The notes below the pieces were generated by a model. That model did not search any database, was not told the DNA's origin, and saw only the letters and a list, made by a program, of their open reading frames with translations. From Cytobacillus eiseniae (GTDB taxonomy: Bacteria > Bacillota > Bacilli > Bacillales > Cytobacillaceae): a stretch of 64,000 nt of DNA. Within the stretch, counting starts at the first letter, position 1, and each line of letters opens with the position of its first letter. The stretch is taken from assembly GCF_017874625.1 (NCBI RefSeq), contig NZ_JAGIKZ010000002.1, positions 356,016-420,015 on the forward strand. Direction: 5' to 3'. This document shows positions 27,447 through 36,509 of this stretch, piece by piece. The translations under genes were made by a program, and so were the position numbers.

Positions 27447-29516
27447 ATGGCGGAAAATAAATGGAATGAAATAAAGGCACAACAAATGCAAAAGGGGCTT
27501 GAGGAATTAGTTTATCGTTCGAATTTAATTGGTTCTGACCGTACGGTATGTAATTGGGGTGGCGGAAATACTTCAATGAAAATGGTCGGGCAGGATTTTC
27601 GTGGCAGAAATATTGAGATCATGTGGGTCAAGGGAAGTGGCTCTGATTTAGCTACAATGACCGATGATAATTTTACTTGCCTTCGATTAGACGATATTCA
27701 ACCATTGTATGATCGCGAAGACATGACTGATGAAGCGATGGTTACTTATCTTTCTCATTGCATGATTGATAGCAATCATCCCAGAGCTTCAATTGAAACA
27801 TTATTGCATGCCTTCTTGCCATTTAAACACGTGGATCATACACATCCAGATGTTATTATTAGTCTTTGCTGTGCAGATAATGGCAAACAAATTGCTGAAG
27901 AGATATATGGCAATCGATTCGTATGGGTTCCTTATATCCGGCCTGGATTTACATTATCAAAGCTGATTGCAGAAGGCGTTCGAAACAATCCTGATGCCGA
28001 GCTAGTTTTAATGGAAAAGCACGGTTTGGTTACTTGGGGTGAAACATCTGAAGAATCATATCACAAAACAATAGCAATTATTAATGAAGCAGAAACATAT
28101 ATAAATGAAAGAATTGATGAAACTTCTGTATTTGGAGGGCAAAAATTTGAAACACTCCCTGAAGAAGTGGCAGTTGATCTTTTAGCAAAAGTTATGCCCG
28201 TGATTCGCGGTGCAGTAAGTGAAGATAGAAAAATGATCTTAACGTATGATCGTAGTCTGGATGTTCTACAATTTGTAAATAGCTATCAAGCGGCGAAACT
28301 ATCTCAAGTGGGGGCAGCTTGCCCAGATCATTTAGTTCATACGAAGCGGACGCCTCTGTATATTGATTGGGATCCTGAGTCTAAGAATATAGAATTATTA
28401 ATTGAGAGAATAAGAGATGGAATTATTCGTTTCAAAACAGAGTACACAACTTACTTTACCAGTCATAAGCAGGATGGTGATCACATGGTAGAACCTGCGC
28501 CTCGAGTTATTCTTATTCCTGGAATCGGAATGGTGAATACAGGAAAAGGATATGAAAATGCAGGAATAAGTGGTGCATTATATCATCGGGCAATTGCCGT
28601 TATGAAGGGATCTACTACTCTAGGGGACTTTGTTTCATTAAATGAAGAAGAATCATATCATGTAGAATACTGGCCATTGGAGCAATATAAACTATCACTT
28701 GCACCAGCTGAAGCTGAATTTTCAAGAAAGATCATCTTTGTTACTGGTGGAGCAGGGGGAATTGGCAGTGAGACATGCCGTCGGTTTGCTTCTGAAGGTG
28801 CACATCTTGTTATTGCAGATTTAAATCTTGAAGGTGCAAAAAAAGTAGCAGCAGAAATAAATAATAAATATGGGACAAATCGTGCTATTGCTGTACAAAT
28901 GGATGTAACGAAGGAAGTTCAGGTGGAGGATGCATTCATAAAAATGGCACTTTCATATGGCGGTGTGGACATTATTGTCAATAACGCTGGGCTAGCAACC
29001 TCTAATCCGTTTGATGAAACAACTCTACAAGAATGGAATTTGAATATGAATGTTTTAGGAACTGGTTATTTTTTAGTTGCCCGTGAAGCCTTTAAACAAA
29101 TGAAACAACAAGGAATTGGCGGGAATATGATCTTTGTTGGTTCAAAAAATTCGTTATACGCAGGGAAAAATGCATCAGCCTATAGCGCTGTTAAAGCTTT
29201 GGAAATCCATTTAGCTAAATGTATTGCTGCTGAAGGTGGGGAGTATGGGATTCGTGTAAATTCGGTTCTTCCGGATGCTGTTCTACAAGGATCAGCAATT
29301 TGGGGATCGAGTTGGCGTGAGGAACGGGCAGCAGCTTATGGAATTCATCCAGATCAATTAGAAGAGCATTATCGAAAACGAACAACACTGCAAGTAAATA
29401 TTTATCCATCTGATATTGCAGAAGCAATTGCATATTTTGCTTCTTCTAAAGCAGACAAAACGACAGGTTGCATGCTTACGGTTGACGGAGGTGTGCCTGC
29501 TGCATTTACTAGGTAG
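27447..29516 (+). CDS. rhaEW: Bifunctional rhamnulose-1-phosphate aldolase / lactaldehyde dehydrogenase RhaEW
   Basis: This 689-residue fusion has an N-terminal class II aldolase domain (about 1-420) with GGGNTS, VKGSGSDLA, metal ligands in HVDHTHPDV and later LMEKHGLVTWG. A short-chain dehydrogenase follows: VTGGAGGIGSE from about residue 431, NNAGLA, catalytic YSAVK with Tyr579, and DGGVPAAF at the end. It matches B. subtilis RhaEW (YuxG) in size and order. It cleaves a deoxyhexulose 1-phosphate to DHAP and L-lactaldehyde and oxidises the latter to L-lactate. ATG follows ATAGGAGGG. It is transcribed with the following DeoR gene or just before it. Confidence 0.93.
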   Translation: MAENKWNEIKAQQMQKGLEELVYRSNLIGSDRTVCNWGGGNTSMKMVGQDFRGRNIEIMWVKGSGSDLATMTDDNFTCLRLDDIQPLYDREDMTDEAMVTYLSHCMIDSNHPRASIETLLHAFLPFKHVDHTHPDVIISLCCADNGKQIAEEIYGNRFVWVPYIRPGFTLSKLIAEGVRNNPDAELVLMEKHGLVTWGETSEESYHKTIAIINEAETYINERIDETSVFGGQKFETLPEEVAVDLLAKVMPVIRGAVSEDRKMILTYDRSLDVLQFVNSYQAAKLSQVGAACPDHLVHTKRTPLYIDWDPESKNIELLIERIRDGIIRFKTEYTTYFTSHKQDGDHMVEPAPRVILIPGIGMVNTGKGYENAGISGALYHRAIAVMKGSTTLGDFVSLNEEESYHVEYWPLEQYKLSLAPAEAEFSRKIIFVTGGAGGIGSETCRRFASEGAHLVIADLNLEGAKKVAAEINNKYGTNRAIAVQMDVTKEVQVEDAFIKMALSYGGVDIIVNNAGLATSNPFDETTLQEWNLNMNVLGTGYFLVAREAFKQMKQQGIGGNMIFVGSKNSLYAGKNASAYSAVKALEIHLAKCIAAEGGEYGIRVNSVLPDAVLQGSAIWGSSWREERAAAYGIHPDQLEEHYRKRTTLQVNIYPSDIAEAIAYFASSKADKTTGCMLTVDGGVPAAFTR

Positions 29517-29583
29517 GTGGTTCTTTTTTTCCTTTTTTATTTATGGAATATTATGATAAAATAATAAAGGTTCTCAAAATAAA

Positions 29584-29600
29584 TAAAAAGAAACAAACAT
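29584..29600 (+). promoter_or_regulatory. Operator-like box before the DeoR regulator
   Basis: AAAAAGAAACAAACATAA-type sequence (one base different from the lutA/rhaEW box) lies about 25 bases before the GTG start, suggesting autoregulation. No clear -35/-10 pair could be fixed here. Confidence 0.5.
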
Positions 29601-29623
29601 AATCCAAAAGTTGGAAGGGTGCA

Positions 29624-30391
29624 GTGGAAGTGCTTGTTGCTGAACGACATAGAAGAATTATTGATTTAGTTAATGAAAGATTAAGTATACGAGTGACAGA
29701 ATTAAGTAAGATCTTTTCAGTAACTGAAGAAACAATCCGGCGTGATTTAGAAAAGCTGGAGAAAGATCAACTTCTTAAGCGCAGTCATGGTGGTGCTATA
29801 TGCGTTGAAAAAGAACAGTCAGAGATTTCCTATCTTGAAAGAGAAATAGTAAATATTGACGAGAAAAAGGCCATTGCTAAAGAAGCTGTCCGCATGATTG
29901 TGCCTGGTGATCAAATTGTCTTAGATGCAAGCACGACTGCATGGTATTTAGCTAAGGAATTACCTGATATGCCTCTAACCGTACTTACAAATTCAATAAA
30001 GGCTGCAGTTGAACTAAGTAAAAAAGAGCAAATAAAAGTCATTTCTACAGGTGGGATTTTGTTAAATCAATCCCTTTCATATGTAGGTCCACTGTCAGAA
30101 AGATCACTTAAGATGTATCACGTAAATAAAGCGTTTATTTCATGCAAAGGCGTTCATTTGGAAAAAGGTCTGAGTGATTCAAATGAATCCCAAGCATTAG
30201 TAAAAAAACAAATGCTAGAAATTGCTGATGAAACGATCGTAATGGTTGACTCTAGTAAAATAGGAATTCGTGCCTTTTCACAAATTGCCTCTTTATCTGC
30301 CATTCATTCAATTATTACTGATTCAAGAATAGAAGAAAAAATAAAGCTGCAATTACTAGAAAGCGGAATGAAATTAACAATGGCTAATTAA
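29624..30391 (+). CDS. rhaR: DeoR-family transcriptional regulator, RhaR-like
   Basis: This 255-residue regulator has an N-terminal winged helix (LSKIFSVTEETIRRDLEKLEKD, then RSHGGAI, the DeoR signature) and a C-terminal sugar-phosphate sensor domain (LDASTTAWYLAKEL, NSIKAA, STGGIL, ADETIVMVDSSKIG). It lies just after rhaEW, as RhaR (YulB) does in B. subtilis, where RhaR and CcpA jointly control the rhamnose operon. The GTG start has GGAAGGG upstream. It probably represses through the AAACAAACA boxes here, released by a ketose 1-phosphate; both points are inferred. Confidence 0.88.
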   Translation: MEVLVAERHRRIIDLVNERLSIRVTELSKIFSVTEETIRRDLEKLEKDQLLKRSHGGAICVEKEQSEISYLEREIVNIDEKKAIAKEAVRMIVPGDQIVLDASTTAWYLAKELPDMPLTVLTNSIKAAVELSKKEQIKVISTGGILLNQSLSYVGPLSERSLKMYHVNKAFISCKGVHLEKGLSDSNESQALVKKQMLEIADETIVMVDSSKIGIRAFSQIASLSAIHSIITDSRIEEKIKLQLLESGMKLTMAN

Positions 30392-30465
30392 CTTTTTGTT
30401 GATACGTGTAAAAAGATGGGATTGATGGAAGATTAGCAGGATAAAACATCATTTGTATTAAAAGG

Positions 30466-30492
30466 AAACAGTGGGGCAACACCCCACTGTTT
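30466..30492 (+). terminator. Hairpin terminator after rhaR
   Basis: An 11-bp stem (AAACAGTGGGG / CCCCACTGTTT) with a five-base loop and a short T-run. The remaining 230 bases before hemAT show nothing firm beyond a TTGACA at 30556-30561 with a poor -10. Confidence 0.85.
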
Positions 30493-30720
30493 GTATATTT
30501 ATCGTATTAAAAAATCCCCTGAAAACGTTAATCTCACTAATAATTTCGAAAAGTGTTGACACTCTTTTTTGGATGCAGTTAACAAATCTTATAACAATCC
30601 CCAAGTTTAGAGTTATTTGTAATTTTGTGAATGATTGAGCATTTTCCTTCCTTCTTTACTACGACTATAGTAAACTAATTTTATTCAGAAAATGTAGTTA
30701 TCGGTTGGAGGAGAAGTAAC

Positions 30721-32022
30721 GTGTTTAGACAATTAACAAGGCGGAAGATGAATAAAAAATGGTTACAATCAGTACCAAGTTCGGAAAATCATCGTATTAT
30801 TGCGCCTACTCCTAGTGTCCAAGAAAAACTTTCAATGATTCAGCTAAAGGAAGAAGACTTACGAATTATTTCAAATATCAAACCTTTAGTGGAAAAACAT
30901 ATAGATTGGTTAGTAGATGAGTTTTATTCATCCATTTTGCAAGTAAAGGAATTGCAACATATTATAAATACATATAGTACGATTGATCGTTTACGTAAAA
31001 CATTACGTTCACATTTAATAGATTTATTTGACGGGAAAATTGACACTTCCTTTTATGAAAAAAGAATAAAAGTAGCAAAAATTCATTATCGAATTGGTCT
31101 TAAGCCTGCTTGGTATATGGGGGCATTTCAAAATGTCCAACGTGCATTTTTTCAAATTATATTTGAAGAAGTGAAGGATCCTGAGGAATTTCATCAAATT
31201 TGGACGGCAACTACGAAAATTCTTAGTTTTGAACAGCAAATTGTGCTAGAAGCTTATAATGAAGAGACAGAAAAAAAACTGAAAGAAACATTTGATAACG
31301 GTCAAAAAAATTTACAAGAGAAAATTTCTAAAGTAAGTGAAGGATTAGTAATTGTTTCTGAAGAAACATATACCTCAGTTAAACATTTAATTGCAAACAG
31401 CAAAGATGTTAACCAATTAGTGCAAAATAGTTATCATCAAGCAAAAGTAGTTCAAAAACAAGTCAATGAGGGCCAGGAGAAGCTCACATCACTATTAAAA
31501 AATATGAATCAAGTGACGAATGATACACAAATTATGAAGGATATGGTTTTTCGATTAACCGATTCCTCGCAGAAAATTACCGAGGTCGTCCGTATTGTCC
31601 ATAGTATTGCAGAGCAAACAAATTTACTTGCCTTGAATTCTGCGATTGAAGCAGCAAGAGCAGGAGAACATGGGAAGGGTTTCTCGGTTGTTGCACAAGA
31701 AGTAAGGAACTTAGCAGAAAAAACAAAACACTCCATTTCAGATATTCAGTCACTAATCGATACATCGAATGCTTATACGACCGAAGTGACGAAAATAATC
31801 GTAAAAGTAGAAGAAGTTGTTCTTAATGGCGGTTTGGCTTCCAATGCAACGAATGAAACGTTTCAGATCATTCGTTCTTCCATTGAAGAAAATGAAAAGA
31901 ATTTAAGTTCAATGGATAGCCAAATTGAAAATTTATTAATGGTGATTGAAGAAGTAGGTAATTCAACGACTCAAGTGGCAACTTCGGCAGAGTCATTGAG
32001 TCAAATTATTCATGATGCATAA
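30721..32022 (+). CDS. hemAT: Heme-based aerotaxis transducer HemAT (globin-coupled chemoreceptor)
   Basis: This 433-residue soluble chemoreceptor has no membrane segments. Residues about 25-180 are a sensor globin. His122 in [17 protein letters not shown] corresponds to the proximal heme ligand (His123 in B. subtilis HemAT). Residues about 185-433 are the methyl-accepting signalling domain with the conserved hairpin tip [23 protein letters not shown]. It senses oxygen and signals to CheA. The GTG start follows GGAGGAGAAG. It is monocistronic, ending before the hairpin at 32123. Confidence 0.95.
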   Translation: MFRQLTRRKMNKKWLQSVPSSENHRIIAPTPSVQEKLSMIQLKEEDLRIISNIKPLVEKHIDWLVDEFYSSILQVKELQHIINTYSTIDRLRKTLRSHLIDLFDGKIDTSFYEKRIKVAKIHYRIGLKPAWYMGAFQNVQRAFFQIIFEEVKDPEEFHQIWTATTKILSFEQQIVLEAYNEETEKKLKETFDNGQKNLQEKISKVSEGLVIVSEETYTSVKHLIANSKDVNQLVQNSYHQAKVVQKQVNEGQEKLTSLLKNMNQVTNDTQIMKDMVFRLTDSSQKITEVVRIVHSIAEQTNLLALNSAIEAARAGEHGKGFSVVAQEVRNLAEKTKHSISDIQSLIDTSNAYTTEVTKIIVKVEEVVLNGGLASNATNETFQIIRSSIEENEKNLSSMDSQIENLLMVIEEVGNSTTQVATSAESLSQIIHDA

Positions 32023-32122
32023 TTGAAAAATTTATTAAAATAGGAGAATTGTCCAAGCTGTTTATTAAGTATTGAATAGGATATATAGTAAGATCTCCTC
32101 CTTAAGATCTGTGATATCTTTT

Positions 32123-32161
32123 GCTGTTCATCTGTAAAATGTGATGAACGGCTTTTTTTTG
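32123..32161 (+). terminator. Intrinsic terminator after hemAT
   Basis: Stem GCTGTTCATC / GATGAACGGC (one wobble) followed by T8. Confidence 0.9.
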
Positions 32162-32252
32162 TTTAAACTTCTATAGTCAATCAAAAAATCATCCTATTTA
32201 TATGGTAAAATATATAAACATGTCCAATTACATCATGAAGTGAGGCTTTAGT

Positions 32253-33944
32253 ATGAAAATAACAGTGAGAAAGAAACTTATCTTCGGTTTTATTATTGTT
32301 CTTATGCTTTTTGGAATCGTTGCTGGAATATCCAATTATGAATTGAAAAGAATTAATGATCGATATACCAACTTATTAAACGAGGGTGTACAAAATCTTT
32401 TACTTGTTAAAAATTTCAAAGAGGATTTAACCATCGAATCGAATGGAATAAGAGGATACTTATTATCAGGTGAATCTACATACATAACTGACTATGATAT
32501 GGCTAGAAAAAGATTAGATCAGCAATTAGATGTATTAGCGGAATTAATTGTTAACGAGGAAGCTCAATCTTTGATCACTGATTTAAAGAAATTACATGGT
32601 GAATTTGCGGAAATTACAGAAGCTGCCCTTTTTTATAAAATAGAAGGAAATGAAGCGGCTTATTTAGAACTTATACAAACATCTGCAAAGGAAGTCGGTC
32701 AAGCATTTAGTCTTAAGGCAGATGAATTAATTAAATATGAGGAAACTAGGTTAACTAAAGAAAGTGAAAAAAACGCAGAAGCAATTTTATCAACACAGCT
32801 TACCGTCATCATTATTAGTATTGCTTCCTTTATCTTTGCAATTGGTATTGCCATTTTCATTAGTAGAATGATTACAAGACCAATACAAATGGCTGCTAAG
32901 TCAATGGATCAAATTGCAAACGGTGAACTGCATATAGAAGAAGTAAAGGTAAAAAGTAAGGATGAAATTGGCTCTTTAATCCATTCGTTAAATAGCATGG
33001 TGAAGGATTTAAGAAAAATGGTGAGTCAAATTAGGGGGATTTCTACACATTTGACTGCTAGTAGTGAAGAATTAGCATCAAGTGCAGAGCAAAGTACAGA
33101 TGCAGCTGAACAGGTTTCACAAATATCTCAGCAAAATGTAGCAAGTATTGAACAACAGATTACTGGATTCCAGGAAGTGGCTACGGCGGTACATGAAATG
33201 GATCAAAGTATTCATGCGATTACAAAAAGCAGCGAAGAAATGCTCGAAGTAACCAATCGATCCAATCACTTATCTTCAAAAGGAGAACAATCCATTGAAA
33301 GGGTTTTTATTCAGATGAATGAGGTAAGTCAATCCGTTCAAAATGCAACAAAATCCATTCAATTACTTGAAGTGCGGTCAGATGAAATTAGTAATATTAG
33401 TAGTATTATTACAAATATTGCGGAGCAAACAAATCTATTAGCATTAAATGCAGCCATTGAAGCGGCAAGAGCTGGTGAGCATGGCAAAGGCTTTGCCGTA
33501 GTTGCTGATGAAGTACGTAAACTGGCTGAGGAATCCAAGAAATCAGCCATACAGATACAAAATATGATTGGAATGATCCAACAAGAAACGAACCTAGCAG
33601 TAGGAGTGATGGATGTTGGCAATAAGCAAGTGACGGATATGTTCACTGAAACAAAAGAGGCGAGGAATGCCTTTAAAGAAATAGCAGAAACGATGTTGGA
33701 TACAGCTGGAATGGTAGAAAATATCAATTATTTACTCGGAAACCTGTCTGTATTATCTGAACAAATTACTGTAGTGATAACGAATGTGGAGGAGATTTCT
33801 AAGAATAGTGTATCAGCATCAGAGGATGCATCCGCAGCAACAGAAGAGCAATTAGCGACGATGGAAGAAGTATTCACTTCATCTATTTCTCTTGCAAAGC
33901 TTGCTGATGAAATGCAGACAGTTGTCTCCCGTTTTAAATTATAG
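32253..33944 (+). CDS. Methyl-accepting chemotaxis protein (CHASE3/4HB-like sensor, HAMP)
   Basis: This 563-residue transmembrane chemoreceptor has a first membrane segment at about 8-28 and an extracellular all-helical sensor (about 30-180) with [11 protein letters not shown], typical of CHASE3/four-helix sensors. The second membrane segment is at about 186-206, followed by HAMP ([22 protein letters not shown]). The signalling domain has the tip [23 protein letters not shown]. The ligand is unknown. It follows hemAT by 230 bases but with a terminator between, so it is a separate unit. Confidence 0.93.
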   Translation: MKITVRKKLIFGFIIVLMLFGIVAGISNYELKRINDRYTNLLNEGVQNLLLVKNFKEDLTIESNGIRGYLLSGESTYITDYDMARKRLDQQLDVLAELIVNEEAQSLITDLKKLHGEFAEITEAALFYKIEGNEAAYLELIQTSAKEVGQAFSLKADELIKYEETRLTKESEKNAEAILSTQLTVIIISIASFIFAIGIAIFISRMITRPIQMAAKSMDQIANGELHIEEVKVKSKDEIGSLIHSLNSMVKDLRKMVSQIRGISTHLTASSEELASSAEQSTDAAEQVSQISQQNVASIEQQITGFQEVATAVHEMDQSIHAITKSSEEMLEVTNRSNHLSSKGEQSIERVFIQMNEVSQSVQNATKSIQLLEVRSDEISNISSIITNIAEQTNLLALNAAIEAARAGEHGKGFAVVADEVRKLAEESKKSAIQIQNMIGMIQQETNLAVGVMDVGNKQVTDMFTETKEARNAFKEIAETMLDTAGMVENINYLLGNLSVLSEQITVVITNVEEISKNSVSASEDASAATEEQLATMEEVFTSSISLAKLADEMQTVVSRFKL

Positions 33945-33948
33945 GTAC

Positions 33949-33981
33949 AAAAAGTACTCGTCTATGGCGAGTACTTTTTGT
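33949..33981. terminator. Bidirectional terminator between chemoreceptor and holin-like gene
   Basis: A 12-bp perfect stem (AAAAAGTACTCG / CGAGTACTTTTT) with a seven-base loop serves both convergent genes. Confidence 0.92.
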
Positions 33982-33992
33982 TTAATGGAATC

Positions 33993-34271
33993 TTATTTGC
34001 CATTATCCTTTTTCTTAAATCCTTTATCCATGAAAGTTTGTTTCAACATTTGATGTCCTAGGACAGCTACTCCAGCAGCAATAATTCCATTAATTACACC
34101 GGTAACTGTAAAACCGAATGCTAAGCTGCCCCCAATTATTGAAATTAGTAAGATGATCCAAATGATTGTCCAATCAGGAATGGCAGGTGTTTGTTTTAAT
34201 GCATATCCGAGTACCCATAAAGCAGGGACAAGCATGAGGTAATTTTGGTTTAAATATGAAAGTAAATCCAA
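33993..34271 (-). CDS. Holin-like small membrane protein
   Basis: This 92-residue protein has three hydrophobic stretches (about 12-28, 36-55 and 62-80) and a basic C-terminus ending KKKDNGK. The pattern, including NQNYLMLVPALWVLGYALK and the later GFTVTGVINGIIAAGV, fits a Bacillus phage-holin-type family found in phages and in chromosomes. The minus-strand ATG at 34271 is preceded by GGAGGTGAAGG. No endolysin gene adjoins it. It may be a domesticated holin. Function is inferred only from family resemblance. Confidence 0.75.
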   Translation of the reverse strand: MDLLSYLNQNYLMLVPALWVLGYALKQTPAIPDWTIIWIILLISIIGGSLAFGFTVTGVINGIIAAGVAVLGHQMLKQTFMDKGFKKKDNGK

Positions 34272-34566
34272 ATACCTTCACCTCCTTAACTGGTTCTCTA
34301 CTATCTTATGATAGAAGATGCAATTTGGAATGTTTCTAATTCCTATAAAATAACAATTTAAAAATTATGTGCTTTTACATAGGATAGGAATCGGTGTATT
34401 TCAATTATTGAATCCTTCATTTTTAAATCCATAACAGAAATTGGAATAAATAGCCAAGAGTTTTGAGCAATTATCTTTTACAAGCAATGAATAAAATATT
34501 GTTTCAAATCCCCATGTCCTTTTTCATTATTTACTTATATATAAAGAGTGAAAGGAGGGGATGAGA

Positions 34567-34785
34567 ATGGCACAAGCATTAATGATTGATACGAAACTGC
34601 GCCTTAGCTTTGAAATAGGCGTAAATGAAAAAGGCGAGCCGAAGTACAAGTCGAAGACCATTGGGAATGTAAAGAAAACGGCAAGTGCAGATCAGATTTT
34701 TGAAGCAACCCAGGCAATTGCTTCCTTGTGTAATGACCCACTTGTTACAGTAGTAAGAAATGATAGCTTTGACATTGTTGGCTAA
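34567..34785 (+). CDS. DUF1659 family protein
   Basis: This 72-residue protein (MAQALMIDTKLRLSFEIG..) matches the DUF1659 pattern: a beta-rich opening, then KTIGNVKKTASADQIFEATQAIASL. The ATG at 34567 is chosen over 34561 because AAAGGAGGGG then has proper spacing. It is first in a run of three tiny co-directional genes (DUF1659, DUF2922, YvrJ) common in Bacillaceae. The function is unknown. Confidence 0.85.
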   Translation: MAQALMIDTKLRLSFEIGVNEKGEPKYKSKTIGNVKKTASADQIFEATQAIASLCNDPLVTVVRNDSFDIVG

Positions 34786-34820
34786 TAGTCAATTGATCGA
34801 ATGAAAGGGAGGTGAATAGG

Positions 34821-35039
34821 ATGACTAAATCATTAGAGCTGTCTTTTCTAACAGAAACAGGAAAGTTATCGCGGTTATCAATTGATAATCCGAAGGAGCC
34901 AATCGATGCTGCTGCAGTTAAGCTCGCGATGGAGCAGATGATCACTTCTGCTATTTTTCAAACAGCAAATGGAGATTTTGTAGCTGCTGAAGGGGCAAGA
35001 TTGATTGAACGTAATGTAACAGATTACGATTTTGAATAA
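34821..35039 (+). CDS. DUF2922 family protein
   Basis: This 72-residue protein (MTKSLELSFLTETGKLSRLSI..) has the DUF2922 hallmarks: a strand pair, PKEPIDAAAVKLAMEQMI, then GDFVAAEGARLIERNVTDYDF. ATG at 34821 follows GGGAGGTGAA. It lies 35 bases after DUF1659; both proteins begin with similar two-strand layouts and may be partners. The function is unknown. Confidence 0.85.
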   Translation: MTKSLELSFLTETGKLSRLSIDNPKEPIDAAAVKLAMEQMITSAIFQTANGDFVAAEGARLIERNVTDYDFE

Positions 35040-35047
35040 GTAAACTA

Positions 35048-35077
35048 GGGCAGTTCGCAAGGTGGAGCTGCCCTTTT
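35048..35077 (+). terminator. Hairpin between DUF2922 and YvrJ genes
   Basis: GGGCAG / CTGCCC with a 14-base loop, followed by TTTT. It may be a terminator or attenuator inside the small-gene run. Confidence 0.65.
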
Positions 35078-35106
35078 AAATGAATAATAGAAAGGAGAGT
35101 TAGGAG

Positions 35107-35250
35107 ATGGAAGAGTTCGTATCATTAATAAGCGAAGTTGGCTTTCCTGTCGTTGTCACCCTTTATCTGTTACATCGAATAGAGGCGAAACTAGATGTTG
35201 TTGTCCATTCGATTCAAAGTCTTCCAGCTCGAATGAAAGAGGAAAACTAA
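35107..35250 (+). CDS. YvrJ family micro-protein
   Basis: This 47-residue protein (MEEFVSLISEVGFPVVVTLYLLHRIEAK, continuing to LPARMKEEN) has one membrane helix at about residues 10-25 and an amphipathic tail, the pattern of the YvrJ family. ATG at 35107 has AAAGGAGAGTTAGGAG upstream. It completes the DUF1659-DUF2922-YvrJ set. Function unknown. Confidence 0.85.
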   Translation: MEEFVSLISEVGFPVVVTLYLLHRIEAKLDVVVHSIQSLPARMKEEN

Positions 35251-35448
35251 GAATTGTACAATACTATTGAATTGACTATTTTTTCTAGTAGTGGTAAGCT
35301 TGTTTAAGCTATATGCATCGAATTATAATTTAGCTAGCTAATTTTCCCTAGTTTTTTTGTTTGGAAGAGTAGTGTATGGTAAAAGCGATAATCGTTGTAA
35401 ATAGTGAATTAACATGTGGCTTTTAGTGCCTATAGGAGGATTTTCTTT

Positions 35449-35649
35449 ATGAAAAACGGTAAAGTAAAATGGTTTAATGCAGAAAAAGGTTTCGGATTTA
35501 TTGAAGGTGAAGATGGAAATGACGTTTTCGTACATTTCTCTGCTATCCAAACAGAAGGTTTCAAATCATTAGAAGAAGGTCAAGAAGTATCTTTCGAAGT
35601 TGTTGAAGGTGCTCGTGGACCACAAGCTGCTAACGTAAATAAACTATAA
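35449..35649 (+). CDS. Cold-shock protein (CspA family)
   Basis: This 66-residue single cold-shock domain has RNP1 KGFGFIE and RNP2 VFVHFSAI, the nucleic-acid-binding strands. It opens [14 protein letters not shown] and ends PQAANVNKL. It binds single-stranded RNA and DNA as a chaperone. ATG at 35449 follows TAGGAGG. About 200 bases of untranslated leader precede it, as is usual for csp genes. Confidence 0.96.
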   Translation: MKNGKVKWFNAEKGFGFIEGEDGNDVFVHFSAIQTEGFKSLEEGQEVSFEVVEGARGPQAANVNKL

Positions 35650-35666
35650 TCGAAAACTAATATGCA

Positions 35667-35699
35667 GAACAGCCCTTTCAATTGATTGGGCTGTTTTTA
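35667..35699 (+). terminator. Intrinsic terminator of the cold-shock gene
   Basis: AACAGCCC / GGGCTGTT stem with a 12-base loop and T-run. Confidence 0.9.
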
Positions 35700-35791
35700 T
35701 ATTGGAGGTTTATAAGTAAGAATGATTGCTCAAATATAATGACAATCGCTAATGATCGCCTAAAGTTATTGATCATAGATTCAAACGATAA

Positions 35792-36094
35792 CTAATCTTC
35801 TTCATTTGTAAATATCTTCATCGCACCAATTATAAACACAGCCGGAAATAGGATTAATGATAATTTAAGAATCATAATATCTAAGATGATACTTAATAAG
35901 AAAATAGGCAACCCGATAATCGTTAACAAGGATATAAATTTTGTATAACGGATTGCTGATTTAGAAATTTCGGGCTCTTCTTGATACATCCACCTTTTCC
36001 CGACTAATATACTATCTTCAGGATAAAAATAAGTCCAAATTAACAAAGCCTCAAGTGGAATCAAACAAATAACTGTAAGGATAATTTCTGCCAT
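35792..36094 (-). CDS. Hypothetical membrane protein
   Basis: This 100-residue protein has three hydrophobic segments (about 4-22, 50-70, 72-92) with a charged loop (FYPEDSILVGKRWMYQEEPE). No family is recognised. The ATG at 36094 is preceded on the minus strand by AGGGGGGAAAG, so translation is credible. It stands alone between the cold-shock gene and an intergenic repeat. Confidence 0.7.
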   Translation of the reverse strand: MAEIILTVICLIPLEALLIWTYFYPEDSILVGKRWMYQEEPEISKSAIRYTKFISLLTIIGLPIFLLSIILDIMILKLSLILFPAVFIIGAMKIFTNEED

Positions 36095-36244
36095 TTTCTT
36101 TCCCCCCTGAAATTCAGTGATGCAATAATTGTCTATATTCTTATTACGAGATAAATTTAAAATAGTTCCAATAATTTATATTTTTTGTTGTTTAGCGTAA
36201 TTATAAATTTAGATGTTGTGGATAACTTTGCGACAAGTTTTTCT

Positions 36245-36376
36245 GCGTCCAGCTCCAGCGCCTACCCCCTCGAGGTCACAAGCCAATCCTCCCAGAAAGG
36301 TAAAATACACCTTTCCGAGAGGCTCGTCTTGTGCTTGTCGGGGGTGATCAAGGCGCTTGCGCATTTGTTCTAGACA
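36245..36376. repeat. Palindromic Bacillaceae intergenic repeat (roughly 130 bp)
   Basis: Nested complementary blocks (AGCGCCTACCCCC.. with ..GGGGGTGATCAAGGCGCT, then ACAAGCC, GAGG and AAAGGT/ACCTTT in the middle) can fold into one long hairpin. GC content is higher than the flanks. It resembles a dispersed intergenic repeat of Bacillus-group genomes; it codes nothing credible. It fills most of the 415-base gap before sbcD. Confidence 0.65.
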
Positions 36377-36509
36377 GCAATTTGTGAAAAAGTGTTTTGA
36401 AATTTAGTCAGCTATAGTGCTTAATCGGTTTCTAATTCGTTCTTACAAAGAAAACAATGAAATTTTTGATATAATAATAGGTAAGAGTATGTAAGGAGAT
36501 GAAAACGGC

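Noticed and set aside
30518..30535. cre-like sequence (TGAAAACGTTAATC)
   Set aside because: The last two positions fail the consensus and it is almost 200 bases before hemAT, which is not a typical CcpA target.
33993..34271. Prophage remnant
   Set aside because: Only a single holin-like gene is present; there are no structural, integrase or lysin genes around it.
36185..36373. Short open frame over the 36.2 kb repeat
   Set aside because: It is produced by the palindromic repeat and has no start signal.
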